Positions 16,871-24,607 of a stretch of DNA of 64,000 nucleotides are shown here, piece after piece. The position numbers and the translations under genes are program-made. Positions within the stretch are counted from its first letter, which is position 1. The number at the start of each line of letters is the position of its first letter. Below the pieces are notes generated by a model that ran no database searches, was not told where the DNA came from, and worked only from the letters and a program-made list of their open reading frames with translations. This DNA is from DASXQK01 sp963757155 (GTDB taxonomy: Bacteria; Pseudomonadota; Alphaproteobacteria; Dongiales; Dongiaceae): contig CAVWQS010000009.1 in assembly GCA_963757155.1 (NCBI GenBank), forward strand, positions 62,001 to 126,000. The letters are read 5' to 3'.

Positions 16871-18147
16871 GCCTGCTGCATCAAGGTTACTTCACCGCCG
16901 CGCTGGCGGAGGCAGATCCCGAGATCGCAACGGCGGTCGCCGACGAACTCGACCGCCAGCGCGACGTCGTCGAGCTGATCGCCTCGGAGAACATCGTCAG
17001 CCGCGCGGTGCTCGAGGCGCAGGGCTCGATCCTCACCAACAAGACGATCGAAGGCTATCCGGGCAACCGCTATCACGGCGGCGCCGCCAACGTCGACGTC
17101 ATCGAGCGGATCGCCATCGAGCGCGCCGGGCGGCTTTTCGGCTGCAGGTTCGCCAACGTCCAGCCGCATTCCGGTAGCCAGGCGAACCAGGCAGTCTTCG
17201 TGGCACTTCTCAAGGAGGGCGACAAGGTACTGTCGATGGAGCTTTTTGCCGGCGGCCATCTGAGCCACGGCTCGCCGTACAATCTCACTGGCCGCTGCTT
17301 CCCCGTCGTTCAGTACGGCGTGCGGCGGCAGGACGGGCTCATCGACTACGACGGGGTCGACGGGCTCGCCCGCGAGCACCGGCCGAGGCTGATCATTGCC
17401 GGCGGCTCGGCTTACCCGCGCGCCATCGACTTCCCGCGCCTTCGCAAGGCCGCGGACGCGGTGGGCGCACTTCTCCTCGTCGACATGGCGCATTTCTCCG
17501 GCCTCGTGGCTGGCGGGGCGCATCCGAGCCCGTTCCCGTATGCCGACATCGCCACGACCACGACCTATAAGTCGCTGCGCGGGGCGCGCGGCGGCATCAT
17601 CCTCACCGACCGCGAGGAAATCGCCAAGAAGATCGACGGGGGCGTCTTCCCCGGCGTCCAGGGTAGCCCGCTGCTCCATGCGCTCGCCGCCAAGGCGGTT
17701 TGCCTCGGCGAGGCGCTGCGGCCTGAGTTCAAGGCCTATGCGGCCGCCGTGTTGGCGAACGCCAGGGCGCTCGCCGAGACGCTGCTGCAGCGCGGCTACG
17801 ACCTCGTCGGCGGCGGCACCGATACGCCGCTGATGCTGGTCGATCTGCGTCGCCAGGGCGTCAAGGGCAACGTTGCCTCCGCCTTGCTCGAGCGTGCCGG
17901 CATCACCTGCAACAAGAACCCGGTTCCCTTCGACCCCGAGGAACCGAGTGTCGGCTCGGGATTGCGCTTCGGCGTCTCGGCGGCGACGACGCGCGGCTTT
18001 GGCACCGGCGAATTCGCCATGGTTGGCGGCTGGATTGCCGATCTGCTCGACCTGCTCGCCAACCGCTCCGACACCGCGGCGCTCGAAACCGAGATCCGCC
18101 GCCGGGTCGTGGCGATGACGGCGCGCTTCCCGATCTACGCCGGCTGA
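16867..18147 (+). CDS. Serine hydroxymethyltransferase-family PLP enzyme with altered active site
   Basis: The 426-residue protein is full length for SHMT: ELIASENIVSRAV at the N terminus, TNKTIEGYPGNRYHGG, and PHSGSQANQAV. The PLP lysine is Lys235, but the surrounding sequence is TTTTYKSLRGARGG rather than the usual TTTTHKTLRGPRGG; Tyr234 replaces the conserved histidine. This suggests a changed substrate, for example an alpha-substituted serine or another beta-hydroxy amino acid, rather than housekeeping glyA. It is translationally coupled to the PhyH dioxygenase. Canonical SHMT activity cannot be excluded. Confidence 0.85.
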   Translation: MSLLHQGYFTAALAEADPEIATAVADELDRQRDVVELIASENIVSRAVLEAQGSILTNKTIEGYPGNRYHGGAANVDVIERIAIERAGRLFGCRFANVQPHSGSQANQAVFVALLKEGDKVLSMELFAGGHLSHGSPYNLTGRCFPVVQYGVRRQDGLIDYDGVDGLAREHRPRLIIAGGSAYPRAIDFPRLRKAADAVGALLLVDMAHFSGLVAGGAHPSPFPYADIATTTTYKSLRGARGGIILTDREEIAKKIDGGVFPGVQGSPLLHALAAKAVCLGEALRPEFKAYAAAVLANARALAETLLQRGYDLVGGGTDTPLMLVDLRRQGVKGNVASALLERAGITCNKNPVPFDPEEPSVGSGLRFGVSAATTRGFGTGEFAMVGGWIADLLDLLANRSDTAALETEIRRRVVAMTARFPIYAG

Positions 18148-18162
18148 GCCCCGCCTATCCGG

Positions 18163-18330
18163 GAATTACGGTGACAGTTCGCATAACTCCGCCTGTTGCG
18201 GGTTGGGCTCGGTCATCCGCTTCGGCCCACGCGTACTTGCTTGAGCCCGCTCGGTTTCACCCGCCAAGGTCTCGATGAAGGCGTGGCCCTCCAGGGGCCG
18301 TCCGACGCTCCCGGCGCGGCGCTGCTCGGA
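18163..18330 (-). pseudogene. C-terminal remnant of an IS200-like / REP-associated transposase
   Basis: On the minus strand the frame ending at 18166 reads GRPLEGHAFIETLAGETE, RGPKRMTE and finally CELSP before a stop codon. GRPLGxxxFxxxLE followed by KRGPK is the characteristic C terminus of REP-associated Y1 transposases, and the stop lies inside the repeat GAATTACGGTGACAG. The catalytic part is missing, so the element is dead. It lies between the SHMT-like gene and tRNA-Leu. Confidence 0.65.
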
Positions 18331-18420
18331 CTGTAGCCTCTCCCACCCGGGTGGAAGCTGTTGCTTATGCGAGCACGATGGCATTGATAGCTGTGAGCCT
18401 TGCGGCTAGCACATCTTAAT

Positions 18421-18507
18421 TGGTGCCCCTGGCCGGACTCGAACCAGCACGCCCTTGCGGGCAACAGATTTTGAGTTTGCCGCGTCTACCAATTCCGCCA
18501 CAGGGGC
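18421..18507 (-). tRNA. tRNA-Leu (anticodon CAA)
   Basis: The 87-base gene folds as a type II tRNA. The acceptor stem GCCCCTG pairs with CAGGGGC, followed by A and an encoded CCA. The D arm contains GGAATTGGTAGACGC, the loop CTCAAAA gives anticodon CAA, a long variable arm is present, and the T loop is GGTTCGAGTCC. One A-C mismatch is visible in the anticodon stem, where GCAAA faces TCTGT. It decodes UUG. Confidence 0.93.
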
Positions 18508-18606
18508 ACCGGGCCGGTCGGCAGAGCGGGCGACATCATAGCGAGGACGCGGCGCGGCGCAACGGCCCGCCGCTAGCCGCCGGCGATGCGCAGTGCCCTC
18601 AGCCCC

Positions 18607-19299
18607 TCACAGGTGAATCCCGCACTCCGTCTTCTCGCGGCCGGTCCAGCGGCCGGCGCGGAAGTCTTCGCCCGGGGCGACGCGGTCCGTGCAGGGGAGG
18701 CAGCCGATGGAGAGGAAGCCGTCGGCCTCAAGCGGATGGCGGGGGAGGTCGTGGCGGGCGAATTCCTCCTCGATGCGGACCTTCGACCAGCGGGCCAGCG
18801 GATTGATCTTGATCTTGGCGCCGGAGAGCTCGATCACTGGCATGAAGGCGCGGAGGTCGCCATGGAAGCGCTTGCGGCCGGAGATCCAGGCGTCGAAACC
18901 GGCGAGCGCCTTGCGCAGCGGGGCGACCTTGCGAACGCCGCAGCAGGCCGTGGGATCGGAATCCCAGAGCACGCCCTCGGGGTCGGCTTCCGTGACGGCG
19001 GCTTCCTCGGGCTTGATCACCCGGAGGTCGGTCAGGCCCAGCCGCTTGGCCAGCTGGTCGCGGTAGCGGAGCGTCTCGCCGAAGAGCTTGCCGGTATCGA
19101 GGAAGATCACGGGAAGGCTGCGGTCGATCTCCGCCGCCATCTGCAGCAGCACCGCCGCTTCGGCGCCGAAGGAGGAGACGAGCGCGATGCGGCCGGGGAA
19201 TTCGCGTTCCAGGAAGGGGCGGAGCAGATCCGCCCCATCCAGCTTGCCATAGCGCTCAGTCAAATCTCTCAGGCGCTCGGCGCCCTCGGTCTCGGTCAT
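18607..19299 (-). CDS. cysH: Assimilatory adenylyl-sulfate (APS/PAPS) reductase CysH
   Basis: The protein has the PAPS-reductase fold: SSFGAEAAVLLQM for the nucleotide loop and FLDTGKLFGETLRYRD. It also has CC (TACCGVRKV) and CxxC (IGCLPCTDRV) pairs that bind a [4Fe-4S] cluster, and the catalytic cysteine in the C-terminal KTECGIHL. The cluster cysteines indicate the APS-reducing type (EC 1.8.4.10), reducing adenylyl sulfate to sulfite with thioredoxin. The start is taken at ATG 19299. No other sulfate assimilation gene is adjacent; a leader/attenuator lies upstream on the same strand. Confidence 0.92.
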   Translation of the reverse strand: MTETEGAERLRDLTERYGKLDGADLLRPFLEREFPGRIALVSSFGAEAAVLLQMAAEIDRSLPVIFLDTGKLFGETLRYRDQLAKRLGLTDLRVIKPEEAAVTEADPEGVLWDSDPTACCGVRKVAPLRKALAGFDAWISGRKRFHGDLRAFMPVIELSGAKIKINPLARWSKVRIEEEFARHDLPRHPLEADGFLSIGCLPCTDRVAPGEDFRAGRWTGREKTECGIHL

Positions 19300-19430
19300 C
19301 TCGCCCTCCGCATGGAACAGCTGAGGGGGCAACCGCCGCCTCGCTTTAGCTGCACTTGTCGAGCGCCCGCAAGCTGATGCTCAAATCGGCGCCTAGACCC
19401 GCGGCGATGGATCGACCGGATGCGGAAAGC

Positions 19431-19455
19431 AAAAACCCCGGCGGGGAGGCCGGGG
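19431..19455 (-). terminator. Intrinsic terminator (attenuator hairpin)
   Basis: On the minus strand CCCCGGC, a six-base loop and GCCGGGG are followed by TTTTTG. It ends the leader described at 19518-19580. An alternative pairing of GGTCT with AGACC just upstream would prevent this hairpin, as in classical attenuators. Confidence 0.75.
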
Positions 19456-19517
19456 TCTGTCCTTGAGACCTCCGACCTTTTAGCGGGTTTTTTAACGTGG
19501 TCCGCAAGCCGGTCGGC

Positions 19518-19580
19518 TCAAATCACCACGACAATCATCAAAGTAATGCCGGCTATTCCGCCGGTCAAGCCGGGGATCAT
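19518..19580 (-). promoter_or_regulatory. Branched-chain-type leader peptide of a transcription attenuator
   Basis: A 20-codon frame on the minus strand encodes a peptide ending GITLMIVVVI, with five Ile and three Val codons. Directly after its stop codon CCGACC can pair with GGTCGG near 19470, GGTCT can pair with AGACC, and the terminator at 19431-19455 follows. This is the layout of ribosome-stalling attenuators in front of ilv operons. Here the next gene on the strand is cysH, 131 bases beyond the terminator, and no ilv gene is in the window. The leader has no obvious ribosome binding site. Confidence 0.65.
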
Positions 19581-19716
19581 TAAAAACTATTCAGATGCCG
19601 CAGGACTGAGACCGGGAAAGCACAGGCCGGCGCGGGATGGCCGCCGATTGACAGCGGCCGGGGCGGCGGTCAGCTTGGCGCCCCTCCCGCTCTCCCGCAA
19701 CAGCCCGCCGGGACGC

Positions 19717-20295
19717 ATGCTGCGCCAATTCTACGACCGGATCATCAGCCTCTCGGCCCATCCCCGGGCCCTGCTCTGGCTGGGCGTGCTCTCCATCGCG
19801 GAGAGCTCGGTCTTCCCGCTGGCGCCGGACATTCTCATCATCCCCATGGTGCTGGCGCGCCCGCGCCAGGCTTGGCGCATCGCCGCCGTGGCGACGGGCG
19901 GCTCCATCCTGGGCGGGCTGCTGGGCTATGCCATCGGGCATTTCCTGTTCAAGGCCATCGGCCAGCCCATCGTCGATTTCTACGGCCTGCAGCCCCTGAT
20001 CGACGAGTTCCGGCGCCTTTACCGGCACTGGGGTATATTGATCGTGATGGCGGGCGGCTTCACCCCCATCCCCTACAAAGTCATCGCGATTGCCAGCGGC
20101 ATCGCCGGGCTCGATCCCCTGGTCTTCGCTCTGGGCTCGGCGGTCTCGCGCGGCAGCCGCTTCTTCCTGGAGGCGGCCTTGCTCTCCCGCTACGGCGAGC
20201 CCTTCAGGCAATTCATCGAGGGACATCTTGTATTGCTCATCCCGCTGCTCACGTTTCTGTTGCTGGGCGGCTTCCTCCTCCTCCACTATCTCTAG
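19717..20295 (+). CDS. YqaA/DedA-type inner-membrane protein
   Basis: The 192-residue protein has four or five membrane segments and family features: FPLAPDILIIPMVLARP, then GSILGGLLGYAIGHFLF, and the re-entrant GGFTPIPYKVIAIASGIAG. DedA-related proteins are thought to scramble or flip lipid carriers, but the YqaA subgroup is not characterised in detail. The ATG at 19717 begins the conserved part. It is the first gene of an operon with dsbB and coq7, with only four bases between it and dsbB. Confidence 0.85.
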   Translation: MLRQFYDRIISLSAHPRALLWLGVLSIAESSVFPLAPDILIIPMVLARPRQAWRIAAVATGGSILGGLLGYAIGHFLFKAIGQPIVDFYGLQPLIDEFRRLYRHWGILIVMAGGFTPIPYKVIAIASGIAGLDPLVFALGSAVSRGSRFFLEAALLSRYGEPFRQFIEGHLVLLIPLLTFLLLGGFLLLHYL

Positions 20296-20299
20296 GCCC

Positions 20300-20800
20300 A
20301 TGACACAATTATCCCTATCCAAGGCCCAGGCGCCCATCTCCCTTCCCCTCCTCCTGCTGCTGGGGTCCATCGCCCCGCTGCTGGTCGCCTTCGCCAGCCA
20401 ATATCTCGGCGGGCTCCAGCCCTGCACCCTCTGCATCTGGCAGCGCTATGGCTATGGCGGGGCGATTGCCCTTGGCGTGATTACCCTGGCCTTGCCCCGG
20501 CGGCTGCAGATCTGGGGCGCCGTGCTGACCTCCCTCGCCCTCCTGGTGGTGGCGGGGCTGGCGATGTTCCATGTCGGGGTCGAGCAGCATTGGTGGCAGG
20601 GGCTCGCGACCTGCAGCGGCGATCTCGATGTCCATCAGTCCGTGGCCGATCTGGAGAAGCAGCTCATGGACACCCCCGTCATCCCCTGCGACCGGCCGGC
20701 CTGGACCATGTTCGGCATCTCCATGGCGGGCTACGACGTCATCTATGCAGCACTGCTGGGCCTCTTCGGCCTGGTGGCCGCCGGCCGGAGCTGGCGGTGA
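20300..20800 (+). CDS. dsbB: Disulfide bond formation protein DsbB
   Basis: The protein has four membrane segments. The first periplasmic loop carries the redox pair Cys42-Cys45 (LQPCTLCIWQRYGY) and the second has the distant pair (ATCSGDL and VIPCDRP). DsbB reoxidises DsbA and passes electrons to ubiquinone, which fits its position next to coq7, a ubiquinone biosynthesis gene. It overlaps coq7 by a GTGA junction. All expected cysteines are present. Confidence 0.92.
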   Translation: MTQLSLSKAQAPISLPLLLLLGSIAPLLVAFASQYLGGLQPCTLCIWQRYGYGGAIALGVITLALPRRLQIWGAVLTSLALLVVAGLAMFHVGVEQHWWQGLATCSGDLDVHQSVADLEKQLMDTPVIPCDRPAWTMFGISMAGYDVIYAALLGLFGLVAAGRSWR

Positions 20801-21345
20801 GCGAGCCTCGCCGGCGCCTCCCCGGCGATCTCACGCCCGAGCAGCTCATCGAGCGCGTCATCCGCGTCGACCAGGCGGGGGAATATGGCGCCCGGCGCAT
20901 CTATGAGGGCCAGCTCGCCGTTCTGCCGCCCGGCCCCGACCGCAGCGCGGTGGAGCATATGGCCGAGCAGGAGGGCCGGCATCTCCGGGAATTTGACCGC
21001 CTGCTGGGCGACCGGCGGGTCCGCCCCACGGCGCTGCAGCCCCTCTGGCATGTGGCGGGCTTCGCTCTGGGTGCCGCCACCGCGCTTCTCGGCCCCAAGG
21101 CCGCCATGGCCTGCACCGTCGCCGTCGAGGAAGTGATCGACGAGCATTACCGGCGCCAAGGCGAGGCGCTGCCCGAAAGCGAAGGCGAGCTCAAGGAGAC
21201 CATCGAAAGCTTCCGCCGGGAGGAGCTCGAGCATCGCGACACGGGCCTGGCTCACGGCGCGCAGGAGGCGGTGGCCTATCCCCTCCTCACCGGCGCGATC
21301 AAGACCGGCTCCCGGCTTGCCATCTGGCTGGCCGAGCGCTTCTGA
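20797..21345 (+). CDS. coq7: Ubiquinone biosynthesis hydroxylase Coq7
   Basis: The 182-residue diiron protein shows the ligand set of the Coq7 family: Glu in RVDQAGEYGARRIYEGQL, EQEGRHLREF, VEEVIDEHY and EELEHRD. It hydroxylates 2-polyprenyl-3-methyl-6-methoxy-benzoquinol, the penultimate step of ubiquinone synthesis. The GTG at 20797 overlaps the dsbB stop codon. Alphaproteobacteria commonly use this short Coq7 form instead of UbiF. Confidence 0.93.
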   Translation: MSEPRRRLPGDLTPEQLIERVIRVDQAGEYGARRIYEGQLAVLPPGPDRSAVEHMAEQEGRHLREFDRLLGDRRVRPTALQPLWHVAGFALGAATALLGPKAAMACTVAVEEVIDEHYRRQGEALPESEGELKETIESFRREELEHRDTGLAHGAQEAVAYPLLTGAIKTGSRLAIWLAERF

Positions 21346-21373
21346 GGATTGCCACGCCGGCCTCTTCCCTTTT

Positions 21374-21403
21374 CGTCATTCCCGCGAAAGCGGGAATCCA
21401 GGG
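21374..21403 (+). repeat. Dispersed palindrome (dRS3-like), single copy
   Basis: The unit contains ATTCCCGCGAAAGCGGGAAT followed by CCAGGG. It has the ATTCCC-N8-GGGAAT form of the neisserial dRS3 repeat. Other copies lie at 39622, 39671, 44963, 45019, 56361 and 56416, mostly as inverted pairs. Confidence 0.8.
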
Positions 21404-21544
21404 CAACAAGCGAGATGAATCACGCCCTGCCGCCAGCATCGCTTGACAAATACGCGTTCTGCGTATAGTCTATAAATTTATCGTCCACCGGAAGGGATCG
21501 CTCTTAATTCGCTGCAGAAGCAGCCAGACCGCCGGGAAAGCCGC

Positions 21545-22108
21545 TCAGCTCGGGTCGAGCTCGGTATCCCAGTAGAGAAAGTCGCGCCAGCTGTGGTGCA
21601 AATAATTGGGCGGGAAAGCCCGCCCATTTTCCTGCAGCTCGAATGTCGTGGGCTGCCCCGGTCTTGTCTTGGGATGCATGCCCGCTTGATGGGGAAGGCG
21701 GTTGCCCTTCAGCAGATTGCAGCTCTGGCAGGCGGTGACGACATTGGTCCAGGTCGTGCGGCCGCCGCGCGAGCGCGGCACGACATGGTCGAAGGTCAGC
21801 TCATGGGTGGGGCAGCAGCGCCGGCAATATTGGCAGGCGAAGCTGTCGCGCAGGAAGACGTTGAACCGGGTGAAGGCCGGCCGCCGATTGAGCGGCACGA
21901 ATTCCTTCAGCGCGATGACGCTGGGCAGGCGCATCTCGAAGCTCGGGCTGCGCACCACCCGCTCGTATTGGGAGACGATGTTCACGCGGTCCAGGAACAC
22001 CGCCTTGATCGTTTCCTGCCATGGCCAGAGCGACAGCGGGAAGTAGCTCAACGGCCTGAAATCGGCGTTGAGGACGAGGGCTGCGCAACTGTCCGGCGAT
22101 ACGCTCAT
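21545..22108 (-). CDS. HNH endonuclease
   Basis: The protein carries a zinc-stabilised HNH motif: CQYC, then LTFDHVVPRSRGG, then TNVVTACQSCNLLKG. The N-terminal part (LVLNADFRPLSYFPLSLWPW, VVRSPSFEMRLPSVIAL) is typical of a small HNH protein widely conserved in Alphaproteobacteria and not linked to mobile elements. The ATG at 22108 gives a 187-residue protein. A role in DNA repair or restriction is possible; none is established. Confidence 0.85.
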   Translation of the reverse strand: MSVSPDSCAALVLNADFRPLSYFPLSLWPWQETIKAVFLDRVNIVSQYERVVRSPSFEMRLPSVIALKEFVPLNRRPAFTRFNVFLRDSFACQYCRRCCPTHELTFDHVVPRSRGGRTTWTNVVTACQSCNLLKGNRLPHQAGMHPKTRPGQPTTFELQENGRAFPPNYLHHSWRDFLYWDTELDPS

Positions 22109-22212
22109 CCGGCTCGGTGGCTCCACGACTGGGATCACGGGATTAGATTTAGCGGCTCGATGGCCAAAACACAAGATATGGGGGCAAGGCCTTCCCAATC
22201 TTCATGCGCTTG

Positions 22213-22908
22213 TCATTTGGCCGGAATCCGGGATGCGGCGGCGGTCTCGCCGGCGAAAGCGCGAGCGATGAATTGCCCGCCCAGGGTGAGTCCGCGCTCG
22301 TCGATGCTGTGGGGCAGGCCCGGCCGGAGCTCGACCGTCACCGGCACCCCGGCCTCCTTCAGCGCCGCCGAAGCGCGGGCGAGCTCGGATACCGGCACCA
22401 TGGTATCGGCATCGCCATGGACCAGCAGCACCGGAGGGCGGGAGCGGATCTCGGCGCCCAGGCTCTCCGCCCCCACCAGCGCGCCCGAATAACCCACCAC
22501 CGCGGCGACCGCCTGGGGCCGGCGCAGCGCCACATAGAGTGCCATCATCGTGCCCTGGGAAAATCCCACCAGCGCCAGATCGCGATCGGTCAAGCCCCGG
22601 GCGGCCAGCGCCTCGTCGAGAAAGGCATTGAGGATCGAGGCCGCCGCCTTGGTGCCCGCGAGGATCGCCTCGGGCGCGCGATCCTCGAAGCTGAACCATT
22701 GATGGCCGAAGCCCCCCATCTCGCAGGGAAAGGGCGCATGGGGCGAGACGAACTCCGTATCCGGCAGCGCCTCGGCCCAATGCGGCGCCAGCCCGATCAG
22801 ATCATTGCCGTCCGAGCCATAGCCATGCAGCAGCACGACGAGATGGCGCGGCTTGCCGCCGGCGAGCGGGGGCTGGTTCGGACCGGAGAGTTCGAAGGGG
22901 CTCTGCAT
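22213..22908 (-). CDS. Alpha/beta hydrolase, carboxylesterase/phospholipase family
   Basis: The 231-residue protein has the oxyanion region VVLLHGYGSDG, the nucleophile elbow GFSQG (Ser117), and a downstream VLLVHGDADTMVP plus GLPHSID that supply the acid and the catalytic histidine. This is the YpfH/LYPLA-type carboxylesterase group that acts on small acyl esters. ATG 22908 is chosen as the first Met before the conserved fold. The next gene upstream on the same strand is a DNA glycosylase 37 bases away. Confidence 0.88.
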   Translation of the reverse strand: MQSPFELSGPNQPPLAGGKPRHLVVLLHGYGSDGNDLIGLAPHWAEALPDTEFVSPHAPFPCEMGGFGHQWFSFEDRAPEAILAGTKAAASILNAFLDEALAARGLTDRDLALVGFSQGTMMALYVALRRPQAVAAVVGYSGALVGAESLGAEIRSRPPVLLVHGDADTMVPVSELARASAALKEAGVPVTVELRPGLPHSIDERGLTLGGQFIARAFAGETAAASRIPAK

Positions 22909-22945
22909 GGGGATATTTTCCTCAACTGGCTTTCGGGACAAAAAT

Positions 22946-23599
22946 CTATTTCGGGACGTAGATTTTTTGGGCGTAGTAATGCCAGAGCAGGCGCGAGGCA
23001 ACGCTGCGCCAGGGCTGCCAGGCCTTGCCCATGCGGCGAAGGGCCGCTTCCTCGGGCCGCTTGCGCTTGCGCTTCACCAGCCCGGCGGCGGCGCGCAGCG
23101 CCAGATCGCCCGCGGGAAGCACGTCCGGGCGATGCATGCAGAACATGAGATAGATCTCCGCCGTCCAAAGCCCCACGCCCTTCAGCTTGATCAGCTCGGC
23201 CAGCACGGCGTCATCGGGCATCAGCGCCAGGCTATCGAGATCGAGCCGCCCTTCGCCCACCGCCTCGGCGATGCCGCGGGCATAGGCCACTTTCTGGCGC
23301 GAGAAGCCCACGGCCCGCAATCCCTCCTCACCCAGCCTCAGAATCGATTCCGGCGTGATCGTCCCCGCGGCCGCCTCGAGACGCGCGGCGATGGCACGAT
23401 AGGAGGCGGTGGAGACCTGTTGCGCCAGGACGATGTCCACCAGGGAGGCGAAGCCCGGCGGCCGCGAGCGCGGCGGCGGGGCGCCGACCTCCTCCCAGGC
23501 GCGGGCGAGATCGGCATCCTGCCGCGCGAGCACGCGCAAGGCGACGGCAAGTCGCTTGCCCTCGATGGGCGGCTGAACCAGTGTGGCCCTGATCGTCAT
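22946..23599 (-). CDS. DNA-3-methyladenine glycosylase II (HhH-GPD, AlkA-like)
   Basis: The 217-residue protein has the HhH-GPD core: IVLAQQVSTASYRAIAARL, the hairpin LKGVGLWTAEIYLMF, and the catalytic aspartate in RPDVLPAGDLALR. It lacks the long N-terminal domain of E. coli AlkA, as usual for short bacterial forms. It excises alkylated bases from DNA. It is divergent from gluQ, with about 30 bases between the starts. Confidence 0.9.
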   Translation of the reverse strand: MTIRATLVQPPIEGKRLAVALRVLARQDADLARAWEEVGAPPPRSRPPGFASLVDIVLAQQVSTASYRAIAARLEAAAGTITPESILRLGEEGLRAVGFSRQKVAYARGIAEAVGEGRLDLDSLALMPDDAVLAELIKLKGVGLWTAEIYLMFCMHRPDVLPAGDLALRAAAGLVKRKRKRPEEAALRRMGKAWQPWRSVASRLLWHYYAQKIYVPK

Positions 23600-23628
23600 G
23601 GCCTCATTTCTCCCGAGCCTTTCGTCCG

Positions 23629-24513
23629 ATGCAAGCTTCCTCAGCGATCGTCACCCGCTTCGCCCCCAGCCCGACCGGCCGCCTGCATCTGGGTCATGCT
23701 TTTGCCGCGCTCTTCGCCGAGCGCCTCGCGCGCGGAGGCGATGGGCGATTCCTGCTGCGGATCGAGGATATCGACCCCAGCCGCTGCCGGCCGGAATTCG
23801 AGACCGGCATATCAGAGGATCTCGCCTGGCTCGGCCTCGCCTGGGAGACACCGCCGCGCCGGCAATCCGAACATCTGGCGGACTATCGCAGGGCTCTCGA
23901 CACCCTCGCTGCCCGGGACTTGCTCTATCCCTGCTTCTGCAGCCGCCGCGAGATCCAGGCCGAGATCGCCGCCTCCGCCGGCGCCCCTCAGGGGCCGGAG
24001 GGGCCGCTCTATCCCGGCACCTGCCGCGGTCTGCCCGGGCAGATACGGACGCGGCGCATCGCGGCGGGCGAGCCCTATGCGCTGCGCCTCGACAGCGCGA
24101 GGGCAGGCGAGGTCGCGGGGCCGCTTTCCTGGGAGGATCTCGATCGCGGCCCGTTTCAGGTCGAGCCCGGGCTTCTCGGGGATGTCGTGCTGGGCCGGCG
24201 CGATGCACCCGCCAGCTACCATCTGGCCGTCACCCTCGACGACCACCTCCAGGGCGTGACCCTGGTGACGCGGGGGGAGGATCTTCTGCCGGCCACCCAT
24301 GTCCATCGCCTGCTGCAGGCTTTGCTCGGCTTGGACGTGCCGCGCTGGCGTCACCATCGCCTGCTGGTGAATGAGCGGGGGGAACGCCTGGCGAAGCGCG
24401 ACGGGGCCATGACCCTGGCAGCACTGCGCGCCGCCGGCTGCAGCGCTGGGGATGTCCGGGCCATGGCGGGTTTCGAGGATCCCTCCCTCGCTCCAGGCGG
24501 CAAGGAAGTTTGA
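23629..24513 (+). CDS. gluQ: Glutamyl-Q tRNA(Asp) synthetase
   Basis: The protein resembles the catalytic half of GluRS: FAPSPTGRLHLGHAFA contains the HIGH-type motif, RIEDIDPSR follows, and KMSKS is replaced by LAKRDGA. The zinc ligands are visible as YPCFCSR and YPGTCR. At 294 residues it lacks the anticodon-binding domain, the mark of GluQRS, which glutamylates queuosine in tRNA(Asp). The first ATG at 23629 gives the expected N terminus. Confidence 0.93.
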   Translation: MQASSAIVTRFAPSPTGRLHLGHAFAALFAERLARGGDGRFLLRIEDIDPSRCRPEFETGISEDLAWLGLAWETPPRRQSEHLADYRRALDTLAARDLLYPCFCSRREIQAEIAASAGAPQGPEGPLYPGTCRGLPGQIRTRRIAAGEPYALRLDSARAGEVAGPLSWEDLDRGPFQVEPGLLGDVVLGRRDAPASYHLAVTLDDHLQGVTLVTRGEDLLPATHVHRLLQALLGLDVPRWRHHRLLVNERGERLAKRDGAMTLAALRAAGCSAGDVRAMAGFEDPSLAPGGKEV

Positions 24514-24607
24514 GACAGCGCGGTGCCGCGGCTTGCCGATTCTGCCGCGGCTCCCAACATGGGAGATTACGCAAAGGTTGTAGGGGCGGAATCCCAGTGA
24601 TGCGTCG

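Noticed and set aside
16867..18147. Calling this gene housekeeping glyA
   Set aside because: The Tyr in place of the conserved His, other changes at the PLP lysine, and coupling to a dioxygenase argue for a specialised enzyme.
24514..24607. A manganese (yybP-ykoY) riboswitch in front of the TerC gene
   Set aside because: Such riboswitches often precede TerC genes, so I looked for the conserved loops, but they are not recognisable in this 94-base gap.
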